63,825 nucleotides of DNA, from assembly GCA_029975915.1 (NCBI GenBank), contig JARKOC010000193.1:1-63825 (forward strand), written 5' to 3'. Below are positions 10,128 to 17,644 of the stretch, piece after piece; the stretch's first letter is position 1; each line of letters begins with the position of its first letter. The translations under genes and the position numbers were made by a program. Below the pieces are notes generated by a model. That model did no database searches and was not told the DNA's origin. It was given only the letters and a program-made list of their open reading frames with translations. This DNA is from Bryobacteraceae bacterium. GTDB taxonomy: Bacteria; Acidobacteriota; Terriglobia; Bryobacterales; Bryobacteraceae.

Positions 10128-11195
10128 ATGCGAGCCCACCGCCGGGAAGAACTTATGGCGAAACACCAAGCGCCGACTACGTTCTTGGACCTTCGGTGCA
10201 AAGCCTGGAGCACGTTCCGCGAACATGAGGCGATCTGCTTCTTGACAGGCATGATGTGTCCCGAACTCGCCGAGTTGCACGAGCGAGAAGAGATCTTCAT
10301 CGATCAGGTGCAGGATGAGTCCATCCTGCGCTCACATTGGGACGACAGTCTGGAAGCGTTGGCGAAGCTGAGGAGCAAGTTTAACGTACAGGTTCAATTA
10401 CCGGAGTTGAACCAAGCCTTCGAGGTTGCAGTAGAGCTACCTGAAGGATCGAGTCTCGGCCTGAGGAAACACACCTGCATGGAGTTCTTCCCCGGCCACA
10501 CTTATGGCATCGAACAGGGATTGTTCGAACGTCTGCCCCGCCATGCAACGATAATGATCTCTTGGTCCGGAACTGTCGAGTGGGGTGTTCTTGAGGCAAA
10601 AGTCTTCGAAGATATGGCAGCTTTGAGCAATCTCGCCGAAAGAGCCATCTTATGCGCGAACTCGAAGAACGAAATCAAGGCCGCTGGAGCGCTCTACAGG
10701 GCCGCCGCCCTTCAGGCGGTCAATCTCGTAGAAGCCTACATAAATGGCGTGGCGCTGGATTACTACTACGCAAACCACACGAAGCTAGACGAGAAGACAA
10801 AGGGCAGCCTCCTCGACTGGGATTTTCAGCGTGATCGGCCGCGCTATCTGTCGCTCCGAGACAAACTGCTGCAATACCCGCGCCTGGTCCTGGGACTAAC
10901 GCATTCGCCTCTCCAGGAAAGCAACTGCCCCGAACTGCAATTTGTCGTTGGGGCCGCGAAGGATCTCCGCGATTCGCTCGCGCACCCTGCCCCGGACTGG
11001 ACGGAGAAGGGGAAGGAATCACTCAAGGAGAGAGTGCACTATGAGAGATCGCCGCAGAAGTTTCGAGAAGTCATCGATGTATCCGTCTCACTCGTCAAGA
11101 AACTCGAACGGGCGGTTCGAGGCAACGACACCGGACCACCATGGCTCTTCGAGCGTGACGTGGCTTCGCTATTTCCAGATCAGGCTTTCGACTGA
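10128..11195 (+). CDS. HEPN-like protein of unknown function (moron gene)
   Basis: A 355-residue protein transcribed against the tail operon and lodged between the tail chaperone T cistron and the tape measure, a classic moron position. The N-terminal half (about 1-180) is unrecognised, with alternating beta-like and acidic segments. The C-terminal half is helical: a long helix (AAALQAVNLVEAYINGVALDYYY, about 204-226) and a later helix ending in LRDSLAHP (about 287-294) give an R-x4-H motif. That arrangement is typical of HEPN-fold RNases and toxins. Start choice: ATG at 10128 (GGAAAG upstream) or the in-frame ATG at 10155 (GGGAAG upstream); both look usable. It appears less GC-rich than the flanking genes, suggesting separate acquisition. 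A defence or superinfection role is inference. Confidence 0.75.
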   Translation: MRAHRREELMAKHQAPTTFLDLRCKAWSTFREHEAICFLTGMMCPELAELHEREEIFIDQVQDESILRSHWDDSLEALAKLRSKFNVQVQLPELNQAFEVAVELPEGSSLGLRKHTCMEFFPGHTYGIEQGLFERLPRHATIMISWSGTVEWGVLEAKVFEDMAALSNLAERAILCANSKNEIKAAGALYRAAALQAVNLVEAYINGVALDYYYANHTKLDEKTKGSLLDWDFQRDRPRYLSLRDKLLQYPRLVLGLTHSPLQESNCPELQFVVGAAKDLRDSLAHPAPDWTEKGKESLKERVHYERSPQKFREVIDVSVSLVKKLERAVRGNDTGPPWLFERDVASLFPDQAFD

Positions 11196-11283
11196 ATGTT
11201 TGGCTGTTAAGGGTGCCGTGTGTCGCGGCAGACTCTGGGCACTGGCTCCCAAGTGCCGATGGTTGGAGTCACTCGGCTGGAAT

Positions 11284-12230
11284 CTACATCGGGCTGGAGG
11301 CACGCTCGCGTTCCAACCGGTCTCCTTCTTCTTCAAGTATCATCAGCGCGTGATACTCGTCCGCTCGTATCGCACTCAGATCAATTTGTACCCCGAGCCT
11401 GAGCGCAACCCGCAAATCCAATGCGCGGCGGAGCAGCATTCCAGCCTCGGACGACTGCGCGGCGTCGAGCCGGTCCAACGGGCAGTGATCACACCGTCCG
11501 CCGCCGTCCGGCGCATCATGGCAGAGTCCGGGATCGCACAACTCATCTCGGCGCAGGGACCAGTGAATCAGGAATCGCAGGGAGGGCTTATCGGGCCACT
11601 CCCCGCTGGTCAGTTTGGGTCCGCGGTCTCCTGGAAGGAGGCATCCAGTGCGTCGATGGCGGCTTTCACAGCCACGGCCTGATGGATGATGGGCACGTCG
11701 CCGGCGTAGCCGTCGGCCGCCTGCACCAACCTTTTATATAGTGCGCCAGCCGGCGCAAGGTTGATGATCAACTCCTGCCGGTTGTATGGCAGGTCGAGCA
11801 CCCGGGCGAAGCCTCGCCGGTACTCGAACACATCTTTCGCAGAAGGCATTCGCAGGGAGTGGGTAACGGGCCCGCCGAGGACACGCAGCGTCACTTCGAA
11901 ACCGTCGCCAACCTGTGCGACATCATCGACTTCGGCCTGGCCCAGCTGCTCGATGACGCGGCTGGCTTCGAACGGATCCACCTCAGGCGCATCCGGCTCG
12001 GCCAAGCGGATCTTCGCGAGCAGCGCGGCGTCAGCATCCTCTGAATTCTGGATCGTCGTTTCCGATATCCCGCGCCCCAACTGCTTCACGATCACCTTGC
12101 GGCGGCGCTGGCGCTCGGTCCACTCCTCGTCAGTCGGGAAACGGACTCGGACGGTCTTCACGCCTGCGGGCGTCCGAAGGTTCAGCGCGACCGGGCGCGC
12201 GGCATCAAAGATACTTTGGGTCTGTTCCAT
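11284..12230 (-). CDS. Tail assembly chaperone GT fusion (programmed -1 frameshift)
   Basis: This is the lambda G-T analogue made by -1 frameshifting at 11613-11619. The upstream cistron (206 residues, 11610-12230) is read to codons GAC-CCA-AAC. Slippage on C-CCA-AAC moves into the -1 frame, which is open across the stop and continues as PKLTSGEWPDKPSLRFLIHW and on to the stop at 11284. The fusion is about 315 residues. The T part has a cysteine cluster (CDPGLCH...CDHC) and a helical tail. No good independent start exists for the T part: the only candidate is a TTG at 11541, and the frame is open far upstream of it. In lambda the G and GT products load the tape measure before tail-tube polymerisation. 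Confidence 0.8.
11610..12230 (-). CDS. Tail assembly chaperone, gpG-like
   Basis: A 206-residue protein of the tail chaperone position, between the tail tube and the tape measure. The start at ATG 12228-12230 is supported by GAGGAG in the leader a few bases upstream; the longer in-frame extension is Arg-rich junk. The protein reads like a tail assembly chaperone: TPAGVKTVRVRFPTDEEWTERQRRR, then acidic helical segments and YNRQELIINLAPAGALYKRL. Its last codons form the slippery site for the GT fusion. Ribosomes that do not shift stop at TGA 11610-11612. Confidence 0.82.
   Translation of the reverse strand: MEQTQSIFDAARPVALNLRTPAGVKTVRVRFPTDEEWTERQRRRKVIVKQLGRGISETTIQNSEDADAALLAKIRLAEPDAPEVDPFEASRVIEQLGQAEVDDVAQVGDGFEVTLRVLGGPVTHSLRMPSAKDVFEYRRGFARVLDLPYNRQELIINLAPAGALYKRLVQAADGYAGDVPIIHQAVAVKAAIDALDASFQETADPN
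11613..11619 (-). promoter_or_regulatory. Slippery heptamer CCCAAAC for -1 frameshifting
   Basis: On the minus strand the seven bases are C-CCA-AAC in the zero frame, an exact X-XXY-YYZ slippery site, directly followed by the TGA of the upstream cistron. The -1 frame is open on both sides and gives a plausible protein. Lambda uses GGGAAAG at the same gene junction. No downstream pseudoknot was worked out. Confidence 0.8.
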
Positions 12231-12277
12231 AAAAAGGCTCCTCGGGTGACTTCGGCAAAATGTTTTCGAAGTTTGCG

Positions 12278-13318
12278 TTACTGGCAGATGTTGTCCACAC
12301 CGCACCGGGCGACGGCGGAGACGATTCCGTTGGTTGCATCCCACATCGGCAGGCACTCGACGGCCACTGTGACAATGCCGTCGGTCTCGCCGACCTCGAC
12401 CGTCGAAAACGACACTTTGTGCCAAGTGAGTTCGACTGAATTGCTTGCGTCGTAGGCGAGCGAAATGACCGCCGTGCCGGTGGTCTGGCTTTTGAGCTTG
12501 GTCAGTTCCGTCGACCCGTTCTCAAACCGGGCAACAAACTTCAGCGTTCCCTGCCGTTTGCCGAACTCCAGCCGCCCGCGAATGGCGCCGCTCGTGGCAT
12601 CGCCGGCAGTCTGGAAGCCCGAGCCCGGAAAGAAGCCGGCGTCCAGCAGAATGTTGTTCTTCCAGGAGGTTTCGAGCGAGACGATGTTCTTGCTCGAAAC
12701 GTAGTTGACGCCGTTGATGGATAGCGCCAGCGAGGCCGACGGCAGCAGCTTTTCGAGCGTCGCGGCAGGGATCACGATGGCTGACGGCTCGGTCATCTTG
12801 CCTGAGCCGACGAATTCGACGTTGATCTTGGAGTTGGCGCGGCCCGGGCCGCTCGCGATAGAGATTGTCCAGCCTTCGATGGCGCAGCCCACCGCCATGC
12901 GATCCAGCACCACGCCCGCGCCCGGGCGGATCTGCTCGACGAAGCTGAAATACGGCAACTCGGCCGCATCGCCGTTGGCGGGAAACAGCGGCGTGCAGGT
13001 ATAGGTGAAATCGGGCGCCGTGCCCGATTTGACGACTTTGCCAAGCGAGAACGCCATCGCCCAGGCGGCAATCTCGGCGCTCAGATACTTCTCAAGGGTG
13101 CTGCCCGCGTCCCAGGACGTCTGGAACGACTGCGTGGCAAACTCGTGGCCCTTGCCGTACTCGTCGGCGTCGTTCTCGGTATTGAGCTTCGGGTTGGCGA
13201 GCTGGGCGTTGAGCTTGCGCAGCTGCCACATCTGTCCGGCCGTGTTGGCCGTGGCAATGTCGGTCTGCTTCTGCTTGCCGAAGCAGATGAGTACTTCCTG
13301 GAGTCTAGCTGTCGACAC
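12278..13318 (-). CDS. Major tail tube protein
   Basis: A 346-residue beta-rich protein directly upstream of the tail chaperones, the tail-tube position. It starts at GTG 13316-13318, preceded by AGGAGG about 8 bases upstream. Residues 20-60 contain TANTAGQMWQLRKLNAQLANPKL, followed by glycine/serine/threonine-rich beta-type segments (for example TGTAVISLAYDASNSVELTWHKVSFSTVEVGE near the C-terminus), as in siphophage tube proteins. It is larger than lambda gpV (246 residues) and may carry an extra surface domain. Identification rests on synteny and composition. Confidence 0.78.
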   Translation of the reverse strand: MSTARLQEVLICFGKQKQTDIATANTAGQMWQLRKLNAQLANPKLNTENDADEYGKGHEFATQSFQTSWDAGSTLEKYLSAEIAAWAMAFSLGKVVKSGTAPDFTYTCTPLFPANGDAAELPYFSFVEQIRPGAGVVLDRMAVGCAIEGWTISIASGPGRANSKINVEFVGSGKMTEPSAIVIPAATLEKLLPSASLALSINGVNYVSSKNIVSLETSWKNNILLDAGFFPGSGFQTAGDATSGAIRGRLEFGKRQGTLKFVARFENGSTELTKLKSQTTGTAVISLAYDASNSVELTWHKVSFSTVEVGETDGIVTVAVECLPMWDATNGIVSAVARCGVDNICQ

Positions 13319-13475
13319 GGGGGTTTACCTCCTGCTTGTCTTTCTTCGGGGGCGGCGGGCACTGTGCCCAGCCAGCAACCAGGCGGGGTATGAGCACCGC
13401 AGGCGTCGCCTCAACCTCTTCCGGCTCACCCTGCCCATGCGGCGGACGAAGCCACACCGTCGTCGGTTTACTCAT
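13305..13475 (-). CDS. Small phage tail-region protein
   Basis: A 56-residue protein overlapping genes on both sides. Its ATG at 13473-13475 precedes the upstream gene's TAA (13468-13470), and its end overlaps the tail-tube start by 14 bases. GGAGG lies 5 bases before the ATG. Sequence: MSKPTTVWLRPPHGQGEPEE, a proline- and lysine-rich C-terminus (CPPPPKKDKQE) and a hydrophobic LIPRLVAGWAQC segment. Function unknown. The strong ribosome site and translational coupling argue that it is real. Confidence 0.7.
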   Translation of the reverse strand: MSKPTTVWLRPPHGQGEPEEVEATPAVLIPRLVAGWAQCPPPPKKDKQEVNPRVDS

Positions 13476-13941
13476 CACCGGCCTCCACAAATGCCAGTTG
13501 CACTTCGAAGTAATCCAGGCCCTCGGCGTCGGTGGCCCGCTGGATCGACGGCACATCCATGGGGTAGCAGTGGGGATGGACGGTTACGTTCAGCATCGGC
13601 GCGCCCGCCGACTCCGGGACACCCTTGGTGATCAGTCGAAACAGCCTGTAATAAGCGGTCGGCGGATCACCGTCAAACGTCTCCCGGGCGCGCAGATACA
13701 GCGTCACCTGGTGCTTCCAGACATCGTTGCCGCCGAAACTGCCGGGCACGGTCCCCTGCCAGGCGGCCATGATCGACGGCGCCGGCATTTGATGGATAGC
13801 CAGGGCCAGGCTCGACCGCTTCGGATACTGGTCGTGATAGGCGTAGATCCGGCCAGCATCTCCGCCCATCTCCGTGATCAGCTCCGGGATGTCGCGCAGC
13901 AGCGCGACCAGAGAGTCGACAAGTTCAGAGGTGTCAATCAT
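13468..13941 (-). CDS. Tail terminator / tail completion-like protein
   Basis: A 157-residue protein between the HK97-gp10-like connector and the tail tube. Its N-terminus is helical (MIDTSELVDSLVALLRDIPELI) and the rest is beta-rich with HQVTLYLRARE. This resembles the small tail terminator (gpU-like) proteins that cap the tail tube. No catalytic motif is visible. The assignment is by gene order and size. Confidence 0.65.
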   Translation of the reverse strand: MIDTSELVDSLVALLRDIPELITEMGGDAGRIYAYHDQYPKRSSLALAIHQMPAPSIMAAWQGTVPGSFGGNDVWKHQVTLYLRARETFDGDPPTAYYRLFRLITKGVPESAGAPMLNVTVHPHCYPMDVPSIQRATDAEGLDYFEVQLAFVEAGDE

Positions 13942-13989
13942 GGGGTGTCCTTGGGGCGACTCCGCCGCAATTGCGGCGAAGTTCCGGAG

Positions 13990-14445
13990 TTACCGCTGGC
14001 GGCCACCGAGGTGCTTCTGCAACACGAGGCGCCGCTTCATCTCGTCGAAGATCCGCCGTGCCGCCTCCGTCACAGCGGCTTTGTTCTTGGGCGAAAACAC
14101 GAGCCACGGCTCGATCTTCTGGTTGGCCCATGCCTTCAGCCGGTCCTTGCGTGTGGACAGTCCGGCCTTGGCCCGGTTCTCGCTGACCGTCCGGACCGCA
14201 AGGTTTTGAAGCATCGAGCCGGTCAGCGAGAGATTGCGACGGTTGCCGAGGCCAAACTTCGACTTCCGGATGGCGTACTTCTTCGTCAGCGGCTTCGCCG
14301 GCGTGTCCTCGGGCCCCTGCGCCGCACGGAGCCGGTTCTTCACCACACCCGCGCCGACGTTGCCGAGCATAAACATCTGGCGCTGGGTGAAGTTCAGCCT
14401 ATCCAGCCGCAGCTGCTTCTTCTGCCAGACGCGGACCGAAGCCAT
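13990..14445 (-). CDS. HK97 gp10-like / minor tail protein Z-like connector
   Basis: A 151-residue, strongly basic protein. The segment VGAGVVKNRLRAAQGPEDTPAKPLTKKYAIRKSK, then LTGSMLQNLAVRTVSENRAKAGLS, is the pattern of phage virion morphogenesis (gpZ/gp10-like) proteins at the head-tail interface. It sits in the expected place between the gpFII-like attachment protein and the terminator-like protein. Function inferred from family resemblance and synteny. Confidence 0.65.
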   Translation of the reverse strand: MASVRVWQKKQLRLDRLNFTQRQMFMLGNVGAGVVKNRLRAAQGPEDTPAKPLTKKYAIRKSKFGLGNRRNLSLTGSMLQNLAVRTVSENRAKAGLSTRKDRLKAWANQKIEPWLVFSPKNKAAVTEAARRIFDEMKRRLVLQKHLGGRQR

Positions 14446-14452
14446 CGCCGTC

Positions 14453-14752
14453 TCATTCCTTCCGCAGCGCGAGCTTCACGCCGCCGGCGGCGTCCGATTC
14501 CATCTCAAACACCTTGTAGGTGTCCGAGCCGATCTCCACCACGTCGCCCAGGCCCGCTCCCACCGGTAGACCGGAAGCCTGCAGGAAGAGAACGGCATAG
14601 ACGCCGGGCGTGCGGCCCTCAAGCTGCACGCCCGTCTGCAGAATTCCGCGAAGCTCGACCGGGGCGCCCGCAGCGGGCCGGTAGGCAACCAGCCGCCCGA
14701 ACGCGGCGAGGCAGGCTGAGTTCAGCGCCCCGATCGAGTTGTCCCACGCCAT
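14453..14752 (-). CDS. Head-tail attachment protein, gpFII-like
   Basis: A 99-residue protein just after the capsid gene. The pattern (LGDVVEIGSDTYKVFEMESDAAGGVKLALRKE) resembles the lambda FII / phage_attach family, which forms part of the head-tail joint. It starts with ATG 14750-14752, 3 bases after the capsid stop, consistent with translational coupling. Confidence 0.65.
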   Translation of the reverse strand: MAWDNSIGALNSACLAAFGRLVAYRPAAGAPVELRGILQTGVQLEGRTPGVYAVLFLQASGLPVGAGLGDVVEIGSDTYKVFEMESDAAGGVKLALRKE

Positions 14753-14755
14753 GGC

Positions 14756-15766
14756 TTAGGCCTTGGTTGCTTTCACCAGCACTTCGGGCCGGTGGCAGAT
14801 GGGCAGCGGATTGGACTGGCTATGCAAGTCTGTGCCCCGCCCGAATTTGCGCGGCTCCTGCTTGGCATAAAGCGGCAAGCCGAGCGTGTTGGCGGTCTCG
14901 TTGAAATCCGCCGGCGCGAAGTAGGTCTTGAAGGTCGACGCCGTGCCCAGCGGGAAGAAGTGCGCCTCGTCGTCGGCGATGAACTTCCGCACATTGCCGG
15001 CGGCGTCGGTGGCCTGGCCGCGATACTCCTCAAACGTCACGCCGCCGAACGTGAAGCCCATCCGGTTGTCCGACAGCAACGCCAGGCCGTTCTGCCAGCG
15101 CGAGTAGGCTTCCTTCACCTTCGGGTGCGTGGTGAGCGCGTCGAAGAAACCCGCCGAGCAGAGGCACATGATGCCGCTCATGAACTCGCCCTTCAGGTTG
15201 TCTTCGATGTGGCGTTTCACCTCGAGCACCTTGGTGAGCACCTCGGTCGTGTTGGTGGTGAGAGCGAAGTTGATGGTCTTGGGCGTGATGCCGAACTCGG
15301 TGTAGAGGTTGTAAAGCGTCGAGCCGTCGGCGTCGAGGATCACTCCTTTGAGCGCTCCCATGCGGAGATGCTCGAGCGTGATCGCGTGCTTGCTGCGCAT
15401 GGTCTGCAGCTTCTGTGCCATCAGGCCGGCCAGGGCTTCGGTTTCGGTCTCCGAGCCGAAAGCCCGGATGCCCTGGACCTCTTCAGGCAGCACGGTGTCA
15501 TCGTGCGGGATGTGCGGGATGACGAAGCTGCGGACTTTGCGCTTGCCCTGGGTGCCGAGCGTGCCCGGCGCGCCGACCGGCTGCGTGGGCAGCAGGTTCA
15601 GCACACCGCTCATCTCTTCGATGATGATCGTGCGCAGCCGCACGCCGGTCGCAGGCATCAGAGCCAGCTGCTCGAGGCGGCCGTAGGTGTTGGGGATGCG
15701 GTTGATGGCGGCAGTGAGAGCCACCATGTTGAAAGCATCAGTGGTGAACGGATTCAGCATGGACAT
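14756..15766 (-). CDS. Major capsid protein E
   Basis: A 336-residue HK97-fold shell protein of the lambda gpE family. Visible family features: N-terminal NPFTTDAFNMVALTAAINRIP, the strand VRSFVIPHIPHDDTVLPEEVQGIRAFG, the spine-like helix LAGLMAQKLQTMRSKHAITLEHLRMGALKGVILDADG, and the ending FAKQ-like YAKQEPRK...RPEVLVKATKA. Length matches lambda gpE (341). It follows the decoration protein with a 9-base gap. Confidence 0.93.
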   Translation of the reverse strand: MSMLNPFTTDAFNMVALTAAINRIPNTYGRLEQLALMPATGVRLRTIIIEEMSGVLNLLPTQPVGAPGTLGTQGKRKVRSFVIPHIPHDDTVLPEEVQGIRAFGSETETEALAGLMAQKLQTMRSKHAITLEHLRMGALKGVILDADGSTLYNLYTEFGITPKTINFALTTNTTEVLTKVLEVKRHIEDNLKGEFMSGIMCLCSAGFFDALTTHPKVKEAYSRWQNGLALLSDNRMGFTFGGVTFEEYRGQATDAAGNVRKFIADDEAHFFPLGTASTFKTYFAPADFNETANTLGLPLYAKQEPRKFGRGTDLHSQSNPLPICHRPEVLVKATKA

Positions 15767-15775
15767 GAGATCTCC

Positions 15776-16444
15776 TTAGGCTCCGTCCCGGACAAGAATG
15801 CCCAGGCCTTTGAGTTGCGCGATGGCCGCGCTTTTCTGGTTCGTGGTGGCGCCGCTGGGCCAGGTGATGCCGTTGGTCGAGACGATGGCGTTGCGGACGA
15901 CGGCCACAGCCGAGCGATCCGCACCGTCCGGCGCGGTGGCGGGTTCGGTCAGCAAGCCGCAAGCCACGTTCGAGCCGTCCGTGCCCGAGAAGTCGATTTG
16001 AACCATCTTGCCCGAGCCCGCGGCGACCGTGATGGTGAAGGTGTCACCGGCGGCGAAGTCGGCATCGCCGTCGGCGATCGTGAAGGTCAACTGCGTCGCA
16101 AACTCCGTGCCCACGGCGGCAATACCGACCAGGATGCCGTCGGGATCTTCGACCGCAAACTTGCCGCCGTTGGTGGCGGGCTCGATGCAAACCACACGGT
16201 AGACGCCCGGTTTCGCCGCCTGGCCCACCGTTGGAGCGGCAGTGATCGTTCCATCACCGCTGTTGCCGGCGACTGCGGCGCCGACCGCCGCGCCCTTCGT
16301 CACACGGCCCAGCACCATGCCGGTGGTGAGCGCGCGCTCCGCTCCGCTGCCCGCCAGGATGGTCACCACATCCCGGCTGTACTGGTTTTCCACTTCCCAC
16401 TTGAGCCAGTCACCCAAGCGCATGCCTTCGGTCTGGACACTCAT
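15776..16444 (-). CDS. Head decoration protein, gpD-like
   Basis: A 222-residue protein between the protease/scaffold and the major capsid protein, the position of lambda gpD. The C-terminal part (QIDFSGTDGSNVACGLLTEPATAPDGADRSAVAVVRNAIV) and the middle LVGIAAVGTEFATQLTFTIADGDADFAAGDTFTI match the head decoration family. It is about twice the length of lambda gpD (110), with an N-terminal extension of about 80 residues (DWLKWEVENQYSRDVVTILAG, VLGRVTKG). Confidence 0.87.
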   Translation of the reverse strand: MSVQTEGMRLGDWLKWEVENQYSRDVVTILAGSGAERALTTGMVLGRVTKGAAVGAAVAGNSGDGTITAAPTVGQAAKPGVYRVVCIEPATNGGKFAVEDPDGILVGIAAVGTEFATQLTFTIADGDADFAAGDTFTITVAAGSGKMVQIDFSGTDGSNVACGLLTEPATAPDGADRSAVAVVRNAIVSTNGITWPSGATTNQKSAAIAQLKGLGILVRDGA

Positions 16445-16447
16445 CGA

Positions 16448-16789
16448 TTAGCGATCTCCTTTCGCGCCGAGAGCGGCGCATGCTTTGACGACGGGGTTTT
16501 CATCGAGATTCTGTGGGGCGCCGGTGGAGGCGTTTGGCAGCACATGCGACCGGATCTCGGCCTGGCTGTCCTCGCTCGCCTTCAGCGCGAGCAGTTCCTT
16601 GCGGACATCCGCGGCGCTGAGCCGGCGCGCGATGAATTCGCTCGCCAGGCCCGGATGACCGGTGAGTCCGCAAAGCTCGACGATTTCGGCCGCCTCGGCG
16701 TAGCCCCGTTCACGGGCATCGGACGCGAGTGCGGCAAGGTTGGGGGTGGGTTCCGGCGGCGCGGCGGCCGCCGGCAAGGTGTCGGACAT
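16448..16789 (-). CDS. Nested scaffold protein, Nu3-like
   Basis: An internal in-frame start within the protease gene: ATG at 16787-16789 is preceded by GGAGG about 7 bases upstream. It would give a separate 113-residue scaffold (MSDTLPAAAAPPEPTPNLAA... to the shared C-terminus). The product is Ala/Glu-rich and helical, as expected of a scaffold. Lambda encodes Nu3 inside C in the same way. Independent expression is inferred from the ribosome site and the lambda precedent. Confidence 0.72.
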   Translation of the reverse strand: MSDTLPAAAAPPEPTPNLAALASDARERGYAEAAEIVELCGLTGHPGLASEFIARRLSAADVRKELLALKASEDSQAEIRSHVLPNASTGAPQNLDENPVVKACAALGAKGDR

Positions 16790-17644
16790 TTTGAAACCTC
16801 CAGTGGTGGGTTGAAGTTGCGCGGACATCTCGGCCAACGCTTCGCGGAACGTGCCGACGTGGTCGGCCAGGCCCCGCGCGACGGCATCGGCGCCATAGAA
16901 GATGCCCGCTTCAGTACTGCGGACGGCCAAGTCGCTCAAGCCTCGGCGCCCGGCGACGGCGCCGACAAACATGCCGTAGAGCCGGTGGACCTCCGACGTA
17001 AGGACATCGAGAGCCTCCTCGGACAGTGGCTCGTGGGCATTGAGGTCGTTCTTGCGGTCGCCGGCGAAGACGGTCGTGTACTTGAGACCATGCGCGGCGT
17101 CGAAACCGCTCTGGTCGAGATGCATGGCGATGACCCCGATCGAGCCGACTGCGCCGGTGCGAGTCACCCAGACGCGGTCGGCGGCCGAGGCGAGCAGATA
17201 GCCGCCACTGAGCGCCCAGTCATCAACCGACGCCCAGACCGGTTTCAATTGCGCGGCCTGGGCGATCAGATCCGCGGCGTCCCATGCGCCGTTGGCCTCG
17301 CCGCCGTAGCTGTCCACGCGCAGCAGGATTCCGCGCACCTGCGGATCCGTGGCGGCATCCAGCACCTCATTGCCCAGCTGTTCATAGGAGGTGAGCCCGG
17401 ACTGCGCATCCATCCCCGAGGCCCGGTTCACCAGGCTCCCGGAGGCCTCGATCACCGCGATACCGGCGGCGGAAACCGCATACGGCTTCCGGCTGAGGTG
17501 CTCGGCCATCAGCGCAATGTCGGCAGCAGGCGGCTCGACGCCCAGCCTGGGCGCAAGCGCCGCGAGCACGGCATTGAGCTTGGTCGCATCAATCATGAGC
17601 GGCGTGTCAAACACCCGCGCGGCAATGTGGGGCAGTGTGGTCAT
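16448..17644 (-). CDS. Capsid maturation protease, S49 family (gpC-like)
   Basis: A 398-residue head protease plus scaffold. Residues about 60-260 are an S49/SppA-type domain: VRGILLRVDSYGGEANG, then WASVDDWALSGGYLLASAADRVWVTRTGAVGSIGV with the likely nucleophile serine in GSIGV. The C-terminal 113 residues are scaffold-like and have their own start. The start at ATG 17642-17644 overlaps the portal TGA (ATGA); the longer in-frame extension is not protein-like. In lambda, gpC is incorporated with scaffold and processes the portal and itself. Confidence 0.9.
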   Translation of the reverse strand: MTTLPHIAARVFDTPLMIDATKLNAVLAALAPRLGVEPPAADIALMAEHLSRKPYAVSAAGIAVIEASGSLVNRASGMDAQSGLTSYEQLGNEVLDAATDPQVRGILLRVDSYGGEANGAWDAADLIAQAAQLKPVWASVDDWALSGGYLLASAADRVWVTRTGAVGSIGVIAMHLDQSGFDAAHGLKYTTVFAGDRKNDLNAHEPLSEEALDVLTSEVHRLYGMFVGAVAGRRGLSDLAVRSTEAGIFYGADAVARGLADHVGTFREALAEMSAQLQPTTGGFKMSDTLPAAAAPPEPTPNLAALASDARERGYAEAAEIVELCGLTGHPGLASEFIARRLSAADVRKELLALKASEDSQAEIRSHVLPNASTGAPQNLDENPVVKACAALGAKGDR

